Part shown: positions 34,747-43,821 of the stretch, one piece after another
How positions within the stretch are numbered: position 1 is the stretch's first letter
How the letters are laid out: each line of letters opens with the position of its first letter
Assembly: GCF_040529185.1 (NCBI RefSeq)
Contig: NZ_CP159510.1
Location: forward strand, 434,001-498,000
Reading direction: 5' to 3'
DNA length: 64,000 bases
From: Sporolactobacillus sp. Y61
Lineage (GTDB): Bacteria; Bacillota; Bacilli; Bacillales; Sporolactobacillaceae
Notes under the pieces: generated by a model
What the model saw: only the letters and a program-made list of their open reading frames with translations
What the model was told of the DNA's origin: nothing
Databases searched by the model: none
Program-made: the position numbers and the translations under genes

Positions 34747-35409
34747 TTACAACCGGTCAGGACGAATGATCAATTTACCCTTCCCGGCTTTCTCAGCGGC
34801 CCGTTTATCGTAAAGATCCCGCAGGATGCGGCTGACGGTTTCCGGAGTCACACCGATATACTCGGCTATATCCTGTTCCGTCATGTTGAGTTTCAGTAAG
34901 TAACGTCCGTCGGCCTGCCTGACACCTGACTTTTCCACAAGTTTCCTGAGAAAAGCGGCGAGCCGTCCGGACGCTGTGCCAAACACCGAATCGGAAATAC
35001 GGGTCATCAGCTCCTGATTTTTCTCCGTTAAAAACTGTTCCAGATGCGCCCTAACAGAAGGGTAAGTGCTGAGTATCTCTGCCATCGCCTTACGGGACAG
35101 GCGGAAAAGCGTCCCGGACGTGATGGTTTCCGCACTCGCAGGGTAAGTCCGCGCCTGATTCAAGAGACCCACATGGGGAAACAGGTCACCATGAGAAAAC
35201 AGGCTGGCTACCCATTTCTTCCCTTCACTGTTCTGATGATACGCACTGATCAATCCGTCAACAACAAGATAGTAAGCTGTAAGTTTCTCTCCATCATAGA
35301 ACACCGTCTCCCTTGGCCGGCAAGAGCGAAAAGTGCCTTTTTCTTCGACAGCCTGCAATTCTTCTTTTGTTAACCCCTCCAGCCATCCGTCATTGGAAAG
35401 ATGTACCAT
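34747..35409 (-). CDS. Crp/Fnr-family transcriptional regulator
   Basis: A 220-residue regulator with a cyclic-nucleotide-like beta-roll (residues ~10-120), a dimer helix, and a C-terminal HTH. The recognition helix has E-x-x-S-R (TPETVSRIL), which reads TTGAT half-sites in Fnr-type proteins. Only one cysteine is seen near the N-terminus and no Fe-S ligand cluster, so oxygen sensing by an Fnr-type cluster is unlikely. SD GAGGAGGG precedes ATG 35409. It is divergent from the cupin-ferredoxin genes, with a perfect FNR box in between. Confidence 0.88.
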   Translation of the reverse strand: MVHLSNDGWLEGLTKEELQAVEEKGTFRSCRPRETVFYDGEKLTAYYLVVDGLISAYHQNSEGKKWVASLFSHGDLFPHVGLLNQARTYPASAETITSGTLFRLSRKAMAEILSTYPSVRAHLEQFLTEKNQELMTRISDSVFGTASGRLAAFLRKLVEKSGVRQADGRYLLKLNMTEQDIAEYIGVTPETVSRILRDLYDKRAAEKAGKGKLIIRPDRL

Positions 35410-35487
35410 CCCGATCCCTCCTCATTTTGTAAAACCAGCTCTGTCTATATGAATTCTCATTGTGATTTATGTCATTTTCACGTCAAT

Positions 35488-35501
35488 TTGATTTGGATCA
35501 A
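35488..35501. promoter_or_regulatory. FNR-type binding site upstream of the cupin-ferredoxin genes
   Basis: TTGATTTGGATCAA is a perfect TTGAT-N4-ATCAA match. A TATTAT -10 at 35524-35529 would put transcription start near 35536. The site would then be centred at about -41.5, the classical class II activation position. Confidence 0.8.
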
Positions 35502-35604
35502 GGTCACATAGCGCCTCGTCTACTATTATAAAAGATAGATCTTATCTATTGAAATCGATCCGCCCTGAATCGGGCGGCATAACAATAACAGGAGGATACA
35601 AGTG

Positions 35605-36248
<644 letters not shown>

Positions 36249-36326
36249 GCCGGGTCACCGGGTGATCCTGACGGAATACATGGTATAATTTGAGTGAAAA
36301 TGTCAGGAAACAGAGGCTGAATAGAA

Positions 36327-36689
36327 ATGATACAAATCAAACGCATTTATGAAGAAAAAGCCCCGGAGGACGGCCAGCGCATTCTGGTGGACAGGCTCTG
36401 GCCAAGAGGTATGTCCAAAAAACGGGCACAGCTTGACGAATGGATGAAAGATATCGCTCCCAGCCCGTCGCTTCGTCAGTTCTATCATCAGCACAGGGAA
36501 GACTTCACTGCCTTTAAATCGGCCTATGAAAGAGAACTGGCTGAGGATTCGGAAAAACAGCAGGCGCTTGAGGAGCTTGTGCAACGTGCCCGTAACGGGA
36601 ACGTCACGTTGCTCTATTCTTCAAAAAATACCGCGACCAATAATGCAAAAGTTCTGCTTGAATTTCTGCACGCACATTATGATGTCTGA
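36327..36689 (+). CDS. DUF488 family protein (YeaO-like)
   Basis: A 120-residue protein of the short DUF488 group. It opens with IQIKRIYEEKAPEDGQRILV and has DRLWPRGMSKKRAQLDEWMK, LRQFYHQHRE and VTLLYSSKNTATNNA, all conserved in the family. The function of the family is unknown; members often sit near nitrosative-stress and heme genes. Weak SD upstream of ATG 36327. It is 78 bases past the ferredoxin and may share its transcript. Confidence 0.85.
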   Translation: MIQIKRIYEEKAPEDGQRILVDRLWPRGMSKKRAQLDEWMKDIAPSPSLRQFYHQHREDFTAFKSAYERELAEDSEKQQALEELVQRARNGNVTLLYSSKNTATNNAKVLLEFLHAHYDV

Positions 36690-36784
36690 AGAAAAGTCCG
36701 GCGCAGTCAGGGCTCTATGCTGACTGAGCCAATGATCCATAGCCTTTTTACTTTCTTATCGTATGAGAAAGGATTGTGATTTCC

Positions 36785-37561
36785 ATGACACATGTGATTG
36801 GCATTCTGGGAGCGGCTGACCGGCACGGCCTGACTGCGGAGATGCTTCAGGCCGTTCTGGACGCGGCTGGCCATCAGGGATGTACAGTCGAAACGATTTT
36901 TCTTGCAGATGAAGATCTGCGCCTCACCGATTTTCGGAAAGCAAATCCTGCGATCGCGCAGCTGAGTCATAAACTGCACGAAGCTGACTGTCTGGTTCTT
37001 GCATCCCCCACATACTGGGGGAGCATCTCCGGAATGATGAAAAACTTTCTTGACTGCATGCATCATGAACTGGTCTCTTTCACTAAGAAGGGAGAACGCC
37101 GGCCTGCCGGGCTGCGTGGCCGGAGCTATATCCTGGTCACCTCCTGCTTTACACCCACCTTTGAAAACTGCATCACCGGCGCGACGGACCGTACCTTTCA
37201 GGCAATGGATGTCCCTCTTGCCGCTGCGGGCATGCATCGCATCGGTGAAGCCGTCTGTACCGGTACCTGGGGAATGACTGAACTGCCCGACTCGAAGAAA
37301 GCAGACTGTGAGAAACTGGGTCAGCGTATCCCGGAAAAATTAAAACAGGGAGGGTTCCTCTTGAAACGCTATATTGAGCTTTTCTTCATGCTTGCTCTGA
37401 CCGTACTGATTGTTATGGGCATTCAGCAGGGGCTCAGCGCCCTTCACTTTCTCAACCTCAGCAATTTCTGGATCAATTATGCGATATTCGTTCTGCTTGC
37501 CTATCTGTTACTGGCATCCATCCTCCACTATGTCGCCATGCGGATGCATAAAAGGCATTAA
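36785..37561 (+). CDS. NADPH-dependent FMN reductase/flavodoxin-fold protein with two C-terminal membrane helices
   Basis: About 258 residues. Residues 1-185 form a flavodoxin-like domain (THVIGILGAADRHGLTAEML, then CLVLASPTYWGSISGMMKNF, which binds FMN). Residues ~195-255 contain two strongly hydrophobic helices and a basic end (MRMHKRH), so the flavin domain is probably tethered to the inner face of the membrane. Start ATG 36785; GTG 36776 with AAAGG close by is an alternative. The membrane tail is unusual for NADPH-dependent FMN reductases and suggests transfer to a membrane partner or quinone. Confidence 0.8.
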   Translation: MTHVIGILGAADRHGLTAEMLQAVLDAAGHQGCTVETIFLADEDLRLTDFRKANPAIAQLSHKLHEADCLVLASPTYWGSISGMMKNFLDCMHHELVSFTKKGERRPAGLRGRSYILVTSCFTPTFENCITGATDRTFQAMDVPLAAAGMHRIGEAVCTGTWGMTELPDSKKADCEKLGQRIPEKLKQGGFLLKRYIELFFMLALTVLIVMGIQQGLSALHFLNLSNFWINYAIFVLLAYLLLASILHYVAMRMHKRH

Positions 37562-37636
37562 CCGTATGTAAGAGCAAAACAGCAGGGAACAGGACATCCA
37601 TAAGGAAATCTCCTGACTTCTTTACTCCGGCCCTAT

Positions 37637-38305
37637 TCATTTATCTATATGAAAGGCTCCCAGTTCCTGTGGTCTGACGATGGTCACCTGCCGTCCTTTC
37701 CTGGAGATCAGCCCTTCGTCCTGGAGCAGTCTGAATTTACGCGACAATGTTTCTGAAGTTGTACCCAGAAAAGCAGCGAGTTCCTTCATCTTCATCGGCA
37801 AATGGAGCGTCGCGCTTTTTTCTGATTTCATTAAATTCAGCAGGTAAGTCGCTACTCGTGTTTCCACTTTCTCCATCATCAGAAACTGCGTCTGCCGTTC
37901 GGCAGAAACGGCTTTTTTTGCATTGATTTCCAGGAGCTTCAGACTCAGCTGCGGATGGGTCAGCAACAAGCTCTCGAAATCCCTGTGTGTTAATAAACAG
38001 ATCACCGTTTCCTGCAGTGCCTCACCAAAAAGGCTGTCATTTCTCACGCCAAATAAGGCGGATTCCCCTTCATAATCGCCTGGTCCTGCTACGCGCAGAA
38101 GCTGTTCTTTCCCGGAATGGGACAGCTGATAGATCTTCACAGCCCCACGGGCAACAATAATCAGCTGCGGCTCACCATCGGGACGAATCACCTGCTCCCC
38201 TTTTTGGTAAACCCGGCTGTTGACCAGAGTATCAATTTTCCCCCGATCCTCTTCATTTAGCTGGCTGAACAAAGGCACAACAGCTACACATTGATGGACG
38301 TTCAT
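37637..38305 (-). CDS. Crp/Fnr-family regulator (Flp-like)
   Basis: A 222-residue second Crp/Fnr member with only distant similarity to the one at 34747. The beta-roll is residues ~10-120 (PLFSQLNEEDRGKID, GEPQLIIVARGAVKIYQLS, GPGDYEGESALFG). The HTH has TSETLSRKFRLL, again with E-x-x-S-R. Cysteines at position 6 and in VICLLTH could form a redox pair as in lactobacillus Flp, but a cluster is not evident. SD GGGGGG lies 8 bases before ATG 38305. Convergent with the flavoprotein gene. Confidence 0.88.
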   Translation of the reverse strand: MNVHQCVAVVPLFSQLNEEDRGKIDTLVNSRVYQKGEQVIRPDGEPQLIIVARGAVKIYQLSHSGKEQLLRVAGPGDYEGESALFGVRNDSLFGEALQETVICLLTHRDFESLLLTHPQLSLKLLEINAKKAVSAERQTQFLMMEKVETRVATYLLNLMKSEKSATLHLPMKMKELAAFLGTTSETLSRKFRLLQDEGLISRKGRQVTIVRPQELGAFHIDK

Positions 38306-38615
38306 GATGCGTCCCCCCGTCCTGATTTTGTCCTAACAGTAAATGTTTCATTTTCTATCTGAAACAGGCCGTGAAAAAATCCTGATGCCTGCGAGGCGTT
38401 GGCGTCCCCGCCTGAAGCGCATCCAGGTCAATCCCCGCCCTTACATGAATAGTATATACCGCCTATACCATGAATAAATTGACAACCATCAAGTTTTGCA
38501 GAAACTGCCCGTTTTTCCCCTTTCCCGATAAAAATGAGCTAAAATAATAGCAACAGGACGCATAAAGGGAACATATCCTGTATATAAGAAGTCCAATTGC
38601 CGGAGGAGAATCCGG
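38306..38615. other. Divergent intergenic region
   Basis: No ORF. TTGACA at 38479-38484 and TAAAAT/TAATAG near 38540 are the only promoter-like pieces for the rightward gene. GAGGCGTTGGCGTCCCCGCC near 38395 is GC-rich without a clean stem. Confidence 0.4.
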
Positions 38616-39551
38616 ATGCTTGAACAACTGAACAGAGAACTGACTTCCATCATGTCCGGACAGATTAACAAGCGCCGGTGGACAGACAGGCAGGAGCGGA
38701 CCGAGGCAGGGCTGAAGCTGGAGCAGGTAAAAATCCGCAGCCTGAAAAAGCAGATGGACAAGGAGCAGCGTGATGTCGACCGGCTGACTTCACTGAGTGT
38801 CGCGGGGCTGGTCTATCTGCTGACCGGACGCAATCCTGAGAAAATGGATAAGGAAAAACGTGAGGCCATTGCGGCACGGCTGAAATATGAGGAAGCGGTC
38901 AAAACATCGGAGGATATGCAGTTTGAACTGGAAAAGATCAAAGCCCATCTGGCCTCCGTTCAGAATGTGGACCAGCAGTATAAGGATCTGATGAAAAGAA
39001 AAGAGCAGCTTATCCGGGACCAAAATTCACCGCTCAGTGAAACCTTATATGCGATGGTTGAGCTCGAAGCCGCTCTGAAGGCTGCCATCAGAAAATATAA
39101 AGAAGCCATTGCGGCCGGGGATCGGGCCCGCGTCTCACTGGAAGGAGCCATAGAATCGCTGAAATATACAAAACAGCTTTCTGCAGCAGACCCTGCCAGG
39201 GGGGAAATGATGATTACGAACAGGACAGAAGCCCGTCATTCCCGCGATGAAATTCATGAAGCCCAGCACAATCTTCGTCTGTTTGAAAATGAGCTCCATG
39301 ATATCCGGGTGCTGACCGCCCGGGAACTGGAAGAGAGCGGCCTCCTGACTTTCGCTGATTATTTCTTTGACGGATTCGTTACCGACTGGTTCGTTCATGA
39401 ACAGATCAGAGAGTCTGAAGCGATGACGTATCAGACCCTGCGCGAGACGAAAAAAATGATCCGCGATCTGCAGCGCGGGCTCTTCCAGCTGAAGAAGCAG
39501 CTGGAGGGAGCCGTCCGCAGACGAACCGCTTTTATAGAAATGGCCAAATGA
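38616..39551 (+). CDS. Hypothetical coiled-coil protein
   Basis: A 311-residue soluble protein of mostly charged heptad-like helices. Coils run at ~20-60, ~80-170 and ~200-240, with a short hydrophobic break SLSVAGLVYLLTG near residue 60. The region FADYFFDGFVTDWFVHEQIR near 245 is the only non-coil segment. No signal peptide or enzyme motif. Strong SD CCGGAGGAGAA precedes ATG 38616. Similar uncharacterised proteins occur in Bacillales, but I cannot name a family. A structural or scaffolding role is a guess. Confidence 0.75.
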   Translation: MLEQLNRELTSIMSGQINKRRWTDRQERTEAGLKLEQVKIRSLKKQMDKEQRDVDRLTSLSVAGLVYLLTGRNPEKMDKEKREAIAARLKYEEAVKTSEDMQFELEKIKAHLASVQNVDQQYKDLMKRKEQLIRDQNSPLSETLYAMVELEAALKAAIRKYKEAIAAGDRARVSLEGAIESLKYTKQLSAADPARGEMMITNRTEARHSRDEIHEAQHNLRLFENELHDIRVLTARELEESGLLTFADYFFDGFVTDWFVHEQIRESEAMTYQTLRETKKMIRDLQRGLFQLKKQLEGAVRRRTAFIEMAK

Positions 39552-39561
39552 GCCTGCTGAA

Positions 39562-40197
39562 TCAGAACCTGTTGTTCAACCTGTGGAGAAAGGTCCGAAT
39601 ATCCGCAACTTCCTGAGGAATTACGCCATGAGCCGACGGGTATTCATGATACGATGTATTACATGCATGCTGTTGCAGATAGCGGCGGGTGTCCCGGGCT
39701 ATTTTAATGGAAAAAAGCGGATCATACTGACCGTGGGCAACAAAGAACGACGTTTTGCCTGCCCTGACCCCATCAGACTGTTTAAAAAACTCCGGCAGAC
39801 GGCCGCTCAGGATCACTGCCCCGGTCACACAATCGGGATAAAACAGGCTGTAGGACAGGCTGAGGATCGCCCCCTGGCTGAAGCCAAGGAAGAAAACAGG
39901 CTGCTTTGCCGACAGATTCTCTTTCTCATAGATGTCGGACAGACTGTCTTTTATTTTCCGGAGGACTTTCGTAATCACCTCCTGCTCGGACTGTCCGGAA
40001 AAGTCAGGAAGATAGTAAGTATAACCGGAACTGAATCGCAGATCACCCCGGATATTGATCTGAACGAACTGAGCGGGCGATTCACTGACAATGCCGGCCA
40101 GATCATGATCGTCTGTTCCCATTCCGTGGAGTGTGATCAGAATCGGGGTCTCATCTGTTACCGCTTCTGGTTTACTGATGTTATATTGATAGATCAC
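39562..40197 (-). CDS. Phospholipase/carboxylesterase-type hydrolase (COG0400-like)
   Basis: A 211-residue alpha/beta hydrolase. ILITLHGMGTDDHDL is near residue 18 and the nucleophile in FLGFSQGAILSLS near residue 110. HGQYDPLF near residue 163 carries Asp, and YPSAHGVI near residue 195 carries His, completing the triad. The ORF extends upstream to 40473, but that part is the shadow of the nitroreductase. GAGGTG sits 6 bases before GTG 40197, where the family N-terminus begins. A quinone- or ester-detoxifying role next to a nitroreductase is possible but unproven. Confidence 0.85.
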   Translation of the reverse strand: MIYQYNISKPEAVTDETPILITLHGMGTDDHDLAGIVSESPAQFVQINIRGDLRFSSGYTYYLPDFSGQSEQEVITKVLRKIKDSLSDIYEKENLSAKQPVFFLGFSQGAILSLSYSLFYPDCVTGAVILSGRLPEFFKQSDGVRAGKTSFFVAHGQYDPLFSIKIARDTRRYLQQHACNTSYHEYPSAHGVIPQEVADIRTFLHRLNNRF

Positions 40198-40261
40198 TTC
40201 ATTCACCTCTGCCTGGTATGAACTTACTACTTCGGTTTGGTTCGACCCTATACAGGGACTA

Positions 40262-40286
40262 AAAGAGGCCGTTCGAAACGGCCTCT
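40262..40286 (-). terminator. Intrinsic terminator after the nitroreductase
   Basis: GAGGCCGTT and AACGGCCTC form a perfect 9-bp stem with a TCGA loop. On the minus strand it is followed by TTTTAGT. Confidence 0.8.
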
Positions 40287-40291
40287 TCCAG

Positions 40292-40978
40292 TCATTTGAT
40301 CCACTGCACGACTTCATCCATCGACTGTCTGGTTTTCGGTCTTGGTTCCTTCGCACGGTATCCGAAGGCCACCATGCAGGCAATGCCGAAGTCGTCTCCG
40401 TTAATGATGCCCTCATCCTTGAGAATCTGTTCGACCTTTGCTTTAGGGAATCCCTCCATCGGGCAGGAATCAATGCCGATTTCTGCCGCAGCGGTCATCA
40501 TATTCGCTACGGCCAGGTAGGCCTGACGACAGCCCCATTCAAAGAAGACGCGATCATCACCTGTCAGGGCAAAGTCCGATTTCTCGAAATTCCCGATCGT
40601 CTTCGTCGCCTGTCCACTGATATTTTCAGGCAGTCCCTGTACCTCTTTCAGTATATGCTGAACGTGATCTGAATCCGCACGCAGTCCGCTGGCCAGCCTG
40701 GAAAGAACAAGAACAAAATGACTGGCTGTCTTCAGTTTGTCGGCAGCGCCCCATGAAACAGCAGCCAGTTTATCACGCAGCTGCTGATTCTGTAACACAA
40801 CGAATTTCCACGGCTCGAGGCCAAAAGAGCTCGGCGAAAGGCGCCCAGTCTCAAGGATGAACTGAAAATCCTCGTCACTGATTTTTTTCGATGCGTCAAA
40901 CAGCTTACAGGCATGTCTGAAGTGAAAGGCATCCAGAATTCTTTTCTTTGTCTGTTTTTTGTCGACTGTCTTTTCCAT
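40292..40978 (-). CDS. NAD(P)H-dependent nitroreductase (NfsB-like)
   Basis: A 228-residue FMN flavoenzyme of the nitroreductase fold. Landmarks are FHFRHACKLFDASKKISDED near residue 18, LSPSSFGLEPWKFVV near 47, EWGCRQAYLAVANMMTAAAE near 147, and GIDSCPMEGF near 170, the FMN-site segment. Residues from both ends are present, so it is full length. AGAGAGG lies 9 bases before ATG 40978. Reduces nitroaromatics or quinones; physiological substrate unknown. It has its own terminator. Confidence 0.9.
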   Translation of the reverse strand: MEKTVDKKQTKKRILDAFHFRHACKLFDASKKISDEDFQFILETGRLSPSSFGLEPWKFVVLQNQQLRDKLAAVSWGAADKLKTASHFVLVLSRLASGLRADSDHVQHILKEVQGLPENISGQATKTIGNFEKSDFALTGDDRVFFEWGCRQAYLAVANMMTAAAEIGIDSCPMEGFPKAKVEQILKDEGIINGDDFGIACMVAFGYRAKEPRPKTRQSMDEVVQWIK

Positions 40979-41271
40979 TATTTCCATCCTCTCTTTATCC
41001 GGCTTGTGAATTACCGTTTTCCTCCGTCACGTTTATTATATCCTTCCTCTGCCTGTATATGAAATGGCCTGCATTGCTCTAAAATCCGTCTGATTCCAGA
41101 ATGATCCCTGTCCGGCCGGCACTGCTTGCCCGGAACGTCCACCAGCCGGCCAATACCCTGCTGATCACCCTCCGACGCGTCAAGCACGGCTGCTCCCCAT
41201 GGGGAAAAGCGTTCAAAAAAAACGAGAGGGCCCGCAATCATCCCTTTCGTTTTTCAGACTTGCTGCTGTCT
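40979..41271. other. Intergenic region between nitroreductase and kup
   Basis: Promoter space for the nitroreductase. A 76-codon minus-strand open frame at 41011-41241 has no ribosome site and no recognisable product, so I do not call it. Confidence 0.4.
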
Positions 41272-43307
41272 TTATTTTTCCGTGTCTTTCACAGGATGCC
41301 GTACGTCTGTCTGATTCAGATGCAGAACTTCAGGATCATAAAGCATCAGCGGGATCGGTTCTTCAACCACCTCACTGAATCTCAGGCCGTACCACACAGC
41401 CGGTGACGTCGTGATGTTCTGCAGGAAAATACGTCCGCCGATCAGTAAACGATCGAGCCGTTTCATTTTGGGATCTGTCGCTAAATCCATCAACTGCTCG
41501 GTTGGGATGACGAATTTAAAATCACCGACGCGGCGATTCTTAAGCGTGGTGTATCTGGGGTATTGTGTGTCGATAAGCCTCTGATCAATCAGGTCATTGA
41601 TGATCTGCCGGATATAGACATTAACATGCTGTGAATTTCTAAAGCCCAGGTAGAGCTGCACACTAATGATATTACGCGTACCCAGCATATCTACGGTGTA
41701 TTCGCCTTTATAAGGTGAGTCTGTTTCGTTTACCGTCACAAACCAATAGACCTTGGCCCGCTTTGGCCGCTTATCCAGAATGGAGTACAGCACCTTTCGT
41801 TTGATGCTGTAATGAGCCCCGACTCTGGTCATGTAGACCAGATTCGTCGCATAAAGCGGTTCTGAGGAATCATGACTGAGCTGGATTAACTGCTTTCGAT
41901 AGTCCAGCAAAGAAACATTTTCACTTGTTCGCTCATAGCTCTCACGCTGCTTATTCCCGAAGTACCAGATGACCATAACCAGAAAAATCAAAAACGTAAT
42001 CAGAAGTGTCAGGTAGCCGCCATGCGTAAACTTGACGAGGCTGGCCAGCAAAAAAATCGATTCAATCGAACCAAAAAACAGAGCCATGCACGCGGCAAGA
42101 GCCTGACTGACCCGATCCTTAACAAAGGCATACAAAAGGATCGTGGTCATCAACATGGTCAGGGTTATCGCTAAACCGTAAGCCGCTTCCATGTGATGTG
42201 ACGTTTGAAACAGCCAGACAATACCCAGGGTAATGATACACAAAATCCAGTTTACGGTTGAAATATAAATTTGATTGCGCACATTACTTGGATGTTTAAT
42301 CACCATGCGAGGAATAAATTTCAAACCAATGGCTTCATTGACCAAAGTATAGCTGCCGGTGATCAAAGCCTGTGAAGCGATGATTGCGGCTAAAGTCGCA
42401 ATGGCAATTGCCGAAAGGCGCAGTTGATCCGGAAGCATTTCATAAAAGGGACTCACAACAGATAAATGCCGATAAGCCGTATCCTGGTAATGACTCATGA
42501 CCCAAGCGCCTTGCCCCATATAGTTCAATATCAGCATGAGCGAGACAAATGGCCAGCTTCCATAAATATTTTTCCGGCCCACATGGCCCATGTCTGAATA
42601 AAGTGCTTCGGCCCGGTCGTTGCCAGAAAAACACTTCCAAGAATAAAAATACCCGCTTTATTAACCGGACTGAAAAGAAACTGAATCGCATAAAACGGCG
42701 ATAATGCTTTTAAAATTTCTAAATGATCCATCATACTTATGAAACCGGCGGCACCGATAAAAATAAACCATAGAAGCATGATCGGTCCAAACGAACGTCC
42801 GATGGCCGCTGTGCCAAAATGCTGAATCAGGAAGAGAGCAAGTAATATGACTGTGACCACAAAAGCCACAACGAGCTGATTCTCACTGAATGTAAAGGAA
42901 CCGATATGCTGTCCTTTAAGCCCTTCAATAGCTGAAGTCACCGAGACAGCCGGAGTTAACGTACCATCTGCCAGAAGGGCCGCCCCGCCAATCAGTGCTG
43001 GAAAGATCAGCCAGCGTGCCGACCGATTACGAATTAACGCATATAATGCAAAAATGCCGCCTTCATGATGATTATCTGCACGCATAGCAATCAGGACATA
43101 CTTTACGGTGGTAATGACCATCAACGTCCAGAAAATTAATGAAACGGAGCCAATGATATATTCAGGTACAGCATACTGCATCTGACCGGCATCCGAAATG
43201 ATCGCATTCATTACGTACAAAGGTGAAGTACCAATGTCGCCATAGACAATCCCTAAAGTAACCAGCATCCCGCCAAGCGACAGGCGCTGAGTCATTTTAT
43301 TATCCAT
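41272..43307 (-). pseudogene. kup: Potassium uptake transporter Kup, frameshifted
   Basis: A Kup/HAK proton-coupled K+ transporter, about 678 codons in total, in two frames. From ATG 43307 come [33 protein letters not shown] and [11 protein letters not shown], up to FLATTG. The rest ([24 protein letters not shown], and the cytoplasmic C-terminal domain) is in the other frame. The switch lies at 42611-42616, where GGG would have to be GGGG to give the conserved [13 protein letters not shown]. Everything else is intact and the upstream riboswitch is perfect. This is either a very recent loss or a sequencing error. Confidence 0.88.
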
Positions 43308-43413
43308 AATGTTATTGATCTCCCCCGCAAAAACTGTTTTTTGTTGAAAGCGTTAAATGACCGGTTTCATTTCGCTTATGATAATATCCATAAAATGGAA
43401 TAAGGGAACAACA

Positions 43414-43443
43414 AAAAGACCATAGAGGATTAACTCTATGGTC
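43414..43443 (-). terminator. kup: Expression-platform terminator of the c-di-AMP riboswitch
   Basis: On the minus strand GACCATAGAG pairs with CTCTATGGTC around a short loop and is followed by TTTTTG. It lies between aptamer and kup, so ligand binding would stop transcription. Confidence 0.88.
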
Positions 43444-43479
43444 GAATTTTGCCGATCATACGTTCACACCCTCTCATTA

Positions 43480-43605
43480 ACGCTTACGGGGTTAGCTGTC
43501 GGATTCGGACCATGAGAGTAGCCCGTCCCTGCATTAAAGGATTCACCCCAAGTGATGCGGACATCACAGAGTTGGTTCCCCCGCTCCTAACGGATTAAGC
43601 GAATA
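43480..43605 (-). promoter_or_regulatory. c-di-AMP (ydaO/yuaA-type) riboswitch
   Basis: The minus strand contains the conserved blocks of the family in order: CGCTTAATCCGTTAGGAGC, GGGGGAACCAA, GGGGTGAATCCTTT, GGGACGGGCTACTCTCATGG, TCCGAATCCGACAGCTAACC and CGTAAGCG closing the outer stem. c-di-AMP binding is known to turn off K+ importer genes in Bacillales, which agrees with kup downstream. Confidence 0.95.
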
Positions 43606-43629
43606 AAGAATGATTCTGTTATTGGAGTC

Positions 43630-43658
43630 ATTATACGCCTTGTCGCTCATGATGTAAA
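43630..43658 (-). promoter_or_regulatory. Sigma-A promoter of the riboswitch-kup transcript
   Basis: TTTACA (43658-43653), a 17-base spacer and TATAAT (43635-43630) on the minus strand. Transcription would begin ~20 bases before the aptamer. Confidence 0.8.
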
Positions 43659-43821
43659 ATATAACGGGAACGGCATGCGCCAATCAGGTCGGCGCAATCA
43701 TCAAACCGTGGTTCACAACAGCCGATCGGCAGGCCACCTGAACCCTTAAAGCAGGCGCTTCTCACCACCCGGTCAAATGGGCTCAAGCAGTCATTCGTTA
43801 TTTCTCATCTCACGAAGGCGC

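Noticed and set aside
39562..40473. A 303-codon version of the esterase
   Set aside because: The first ~90 codons overlap the nitroreductase gene on the same strand in another frame, are Arg/Ser/Trp-rich shadow sequence, and the family start plus ribosome site lie at 40197.
41011..41241. 76-codon ORF between the nitroreductase and kup
   Set aside because: No ribosome site and no recognisable domain; composition looks non-coding.
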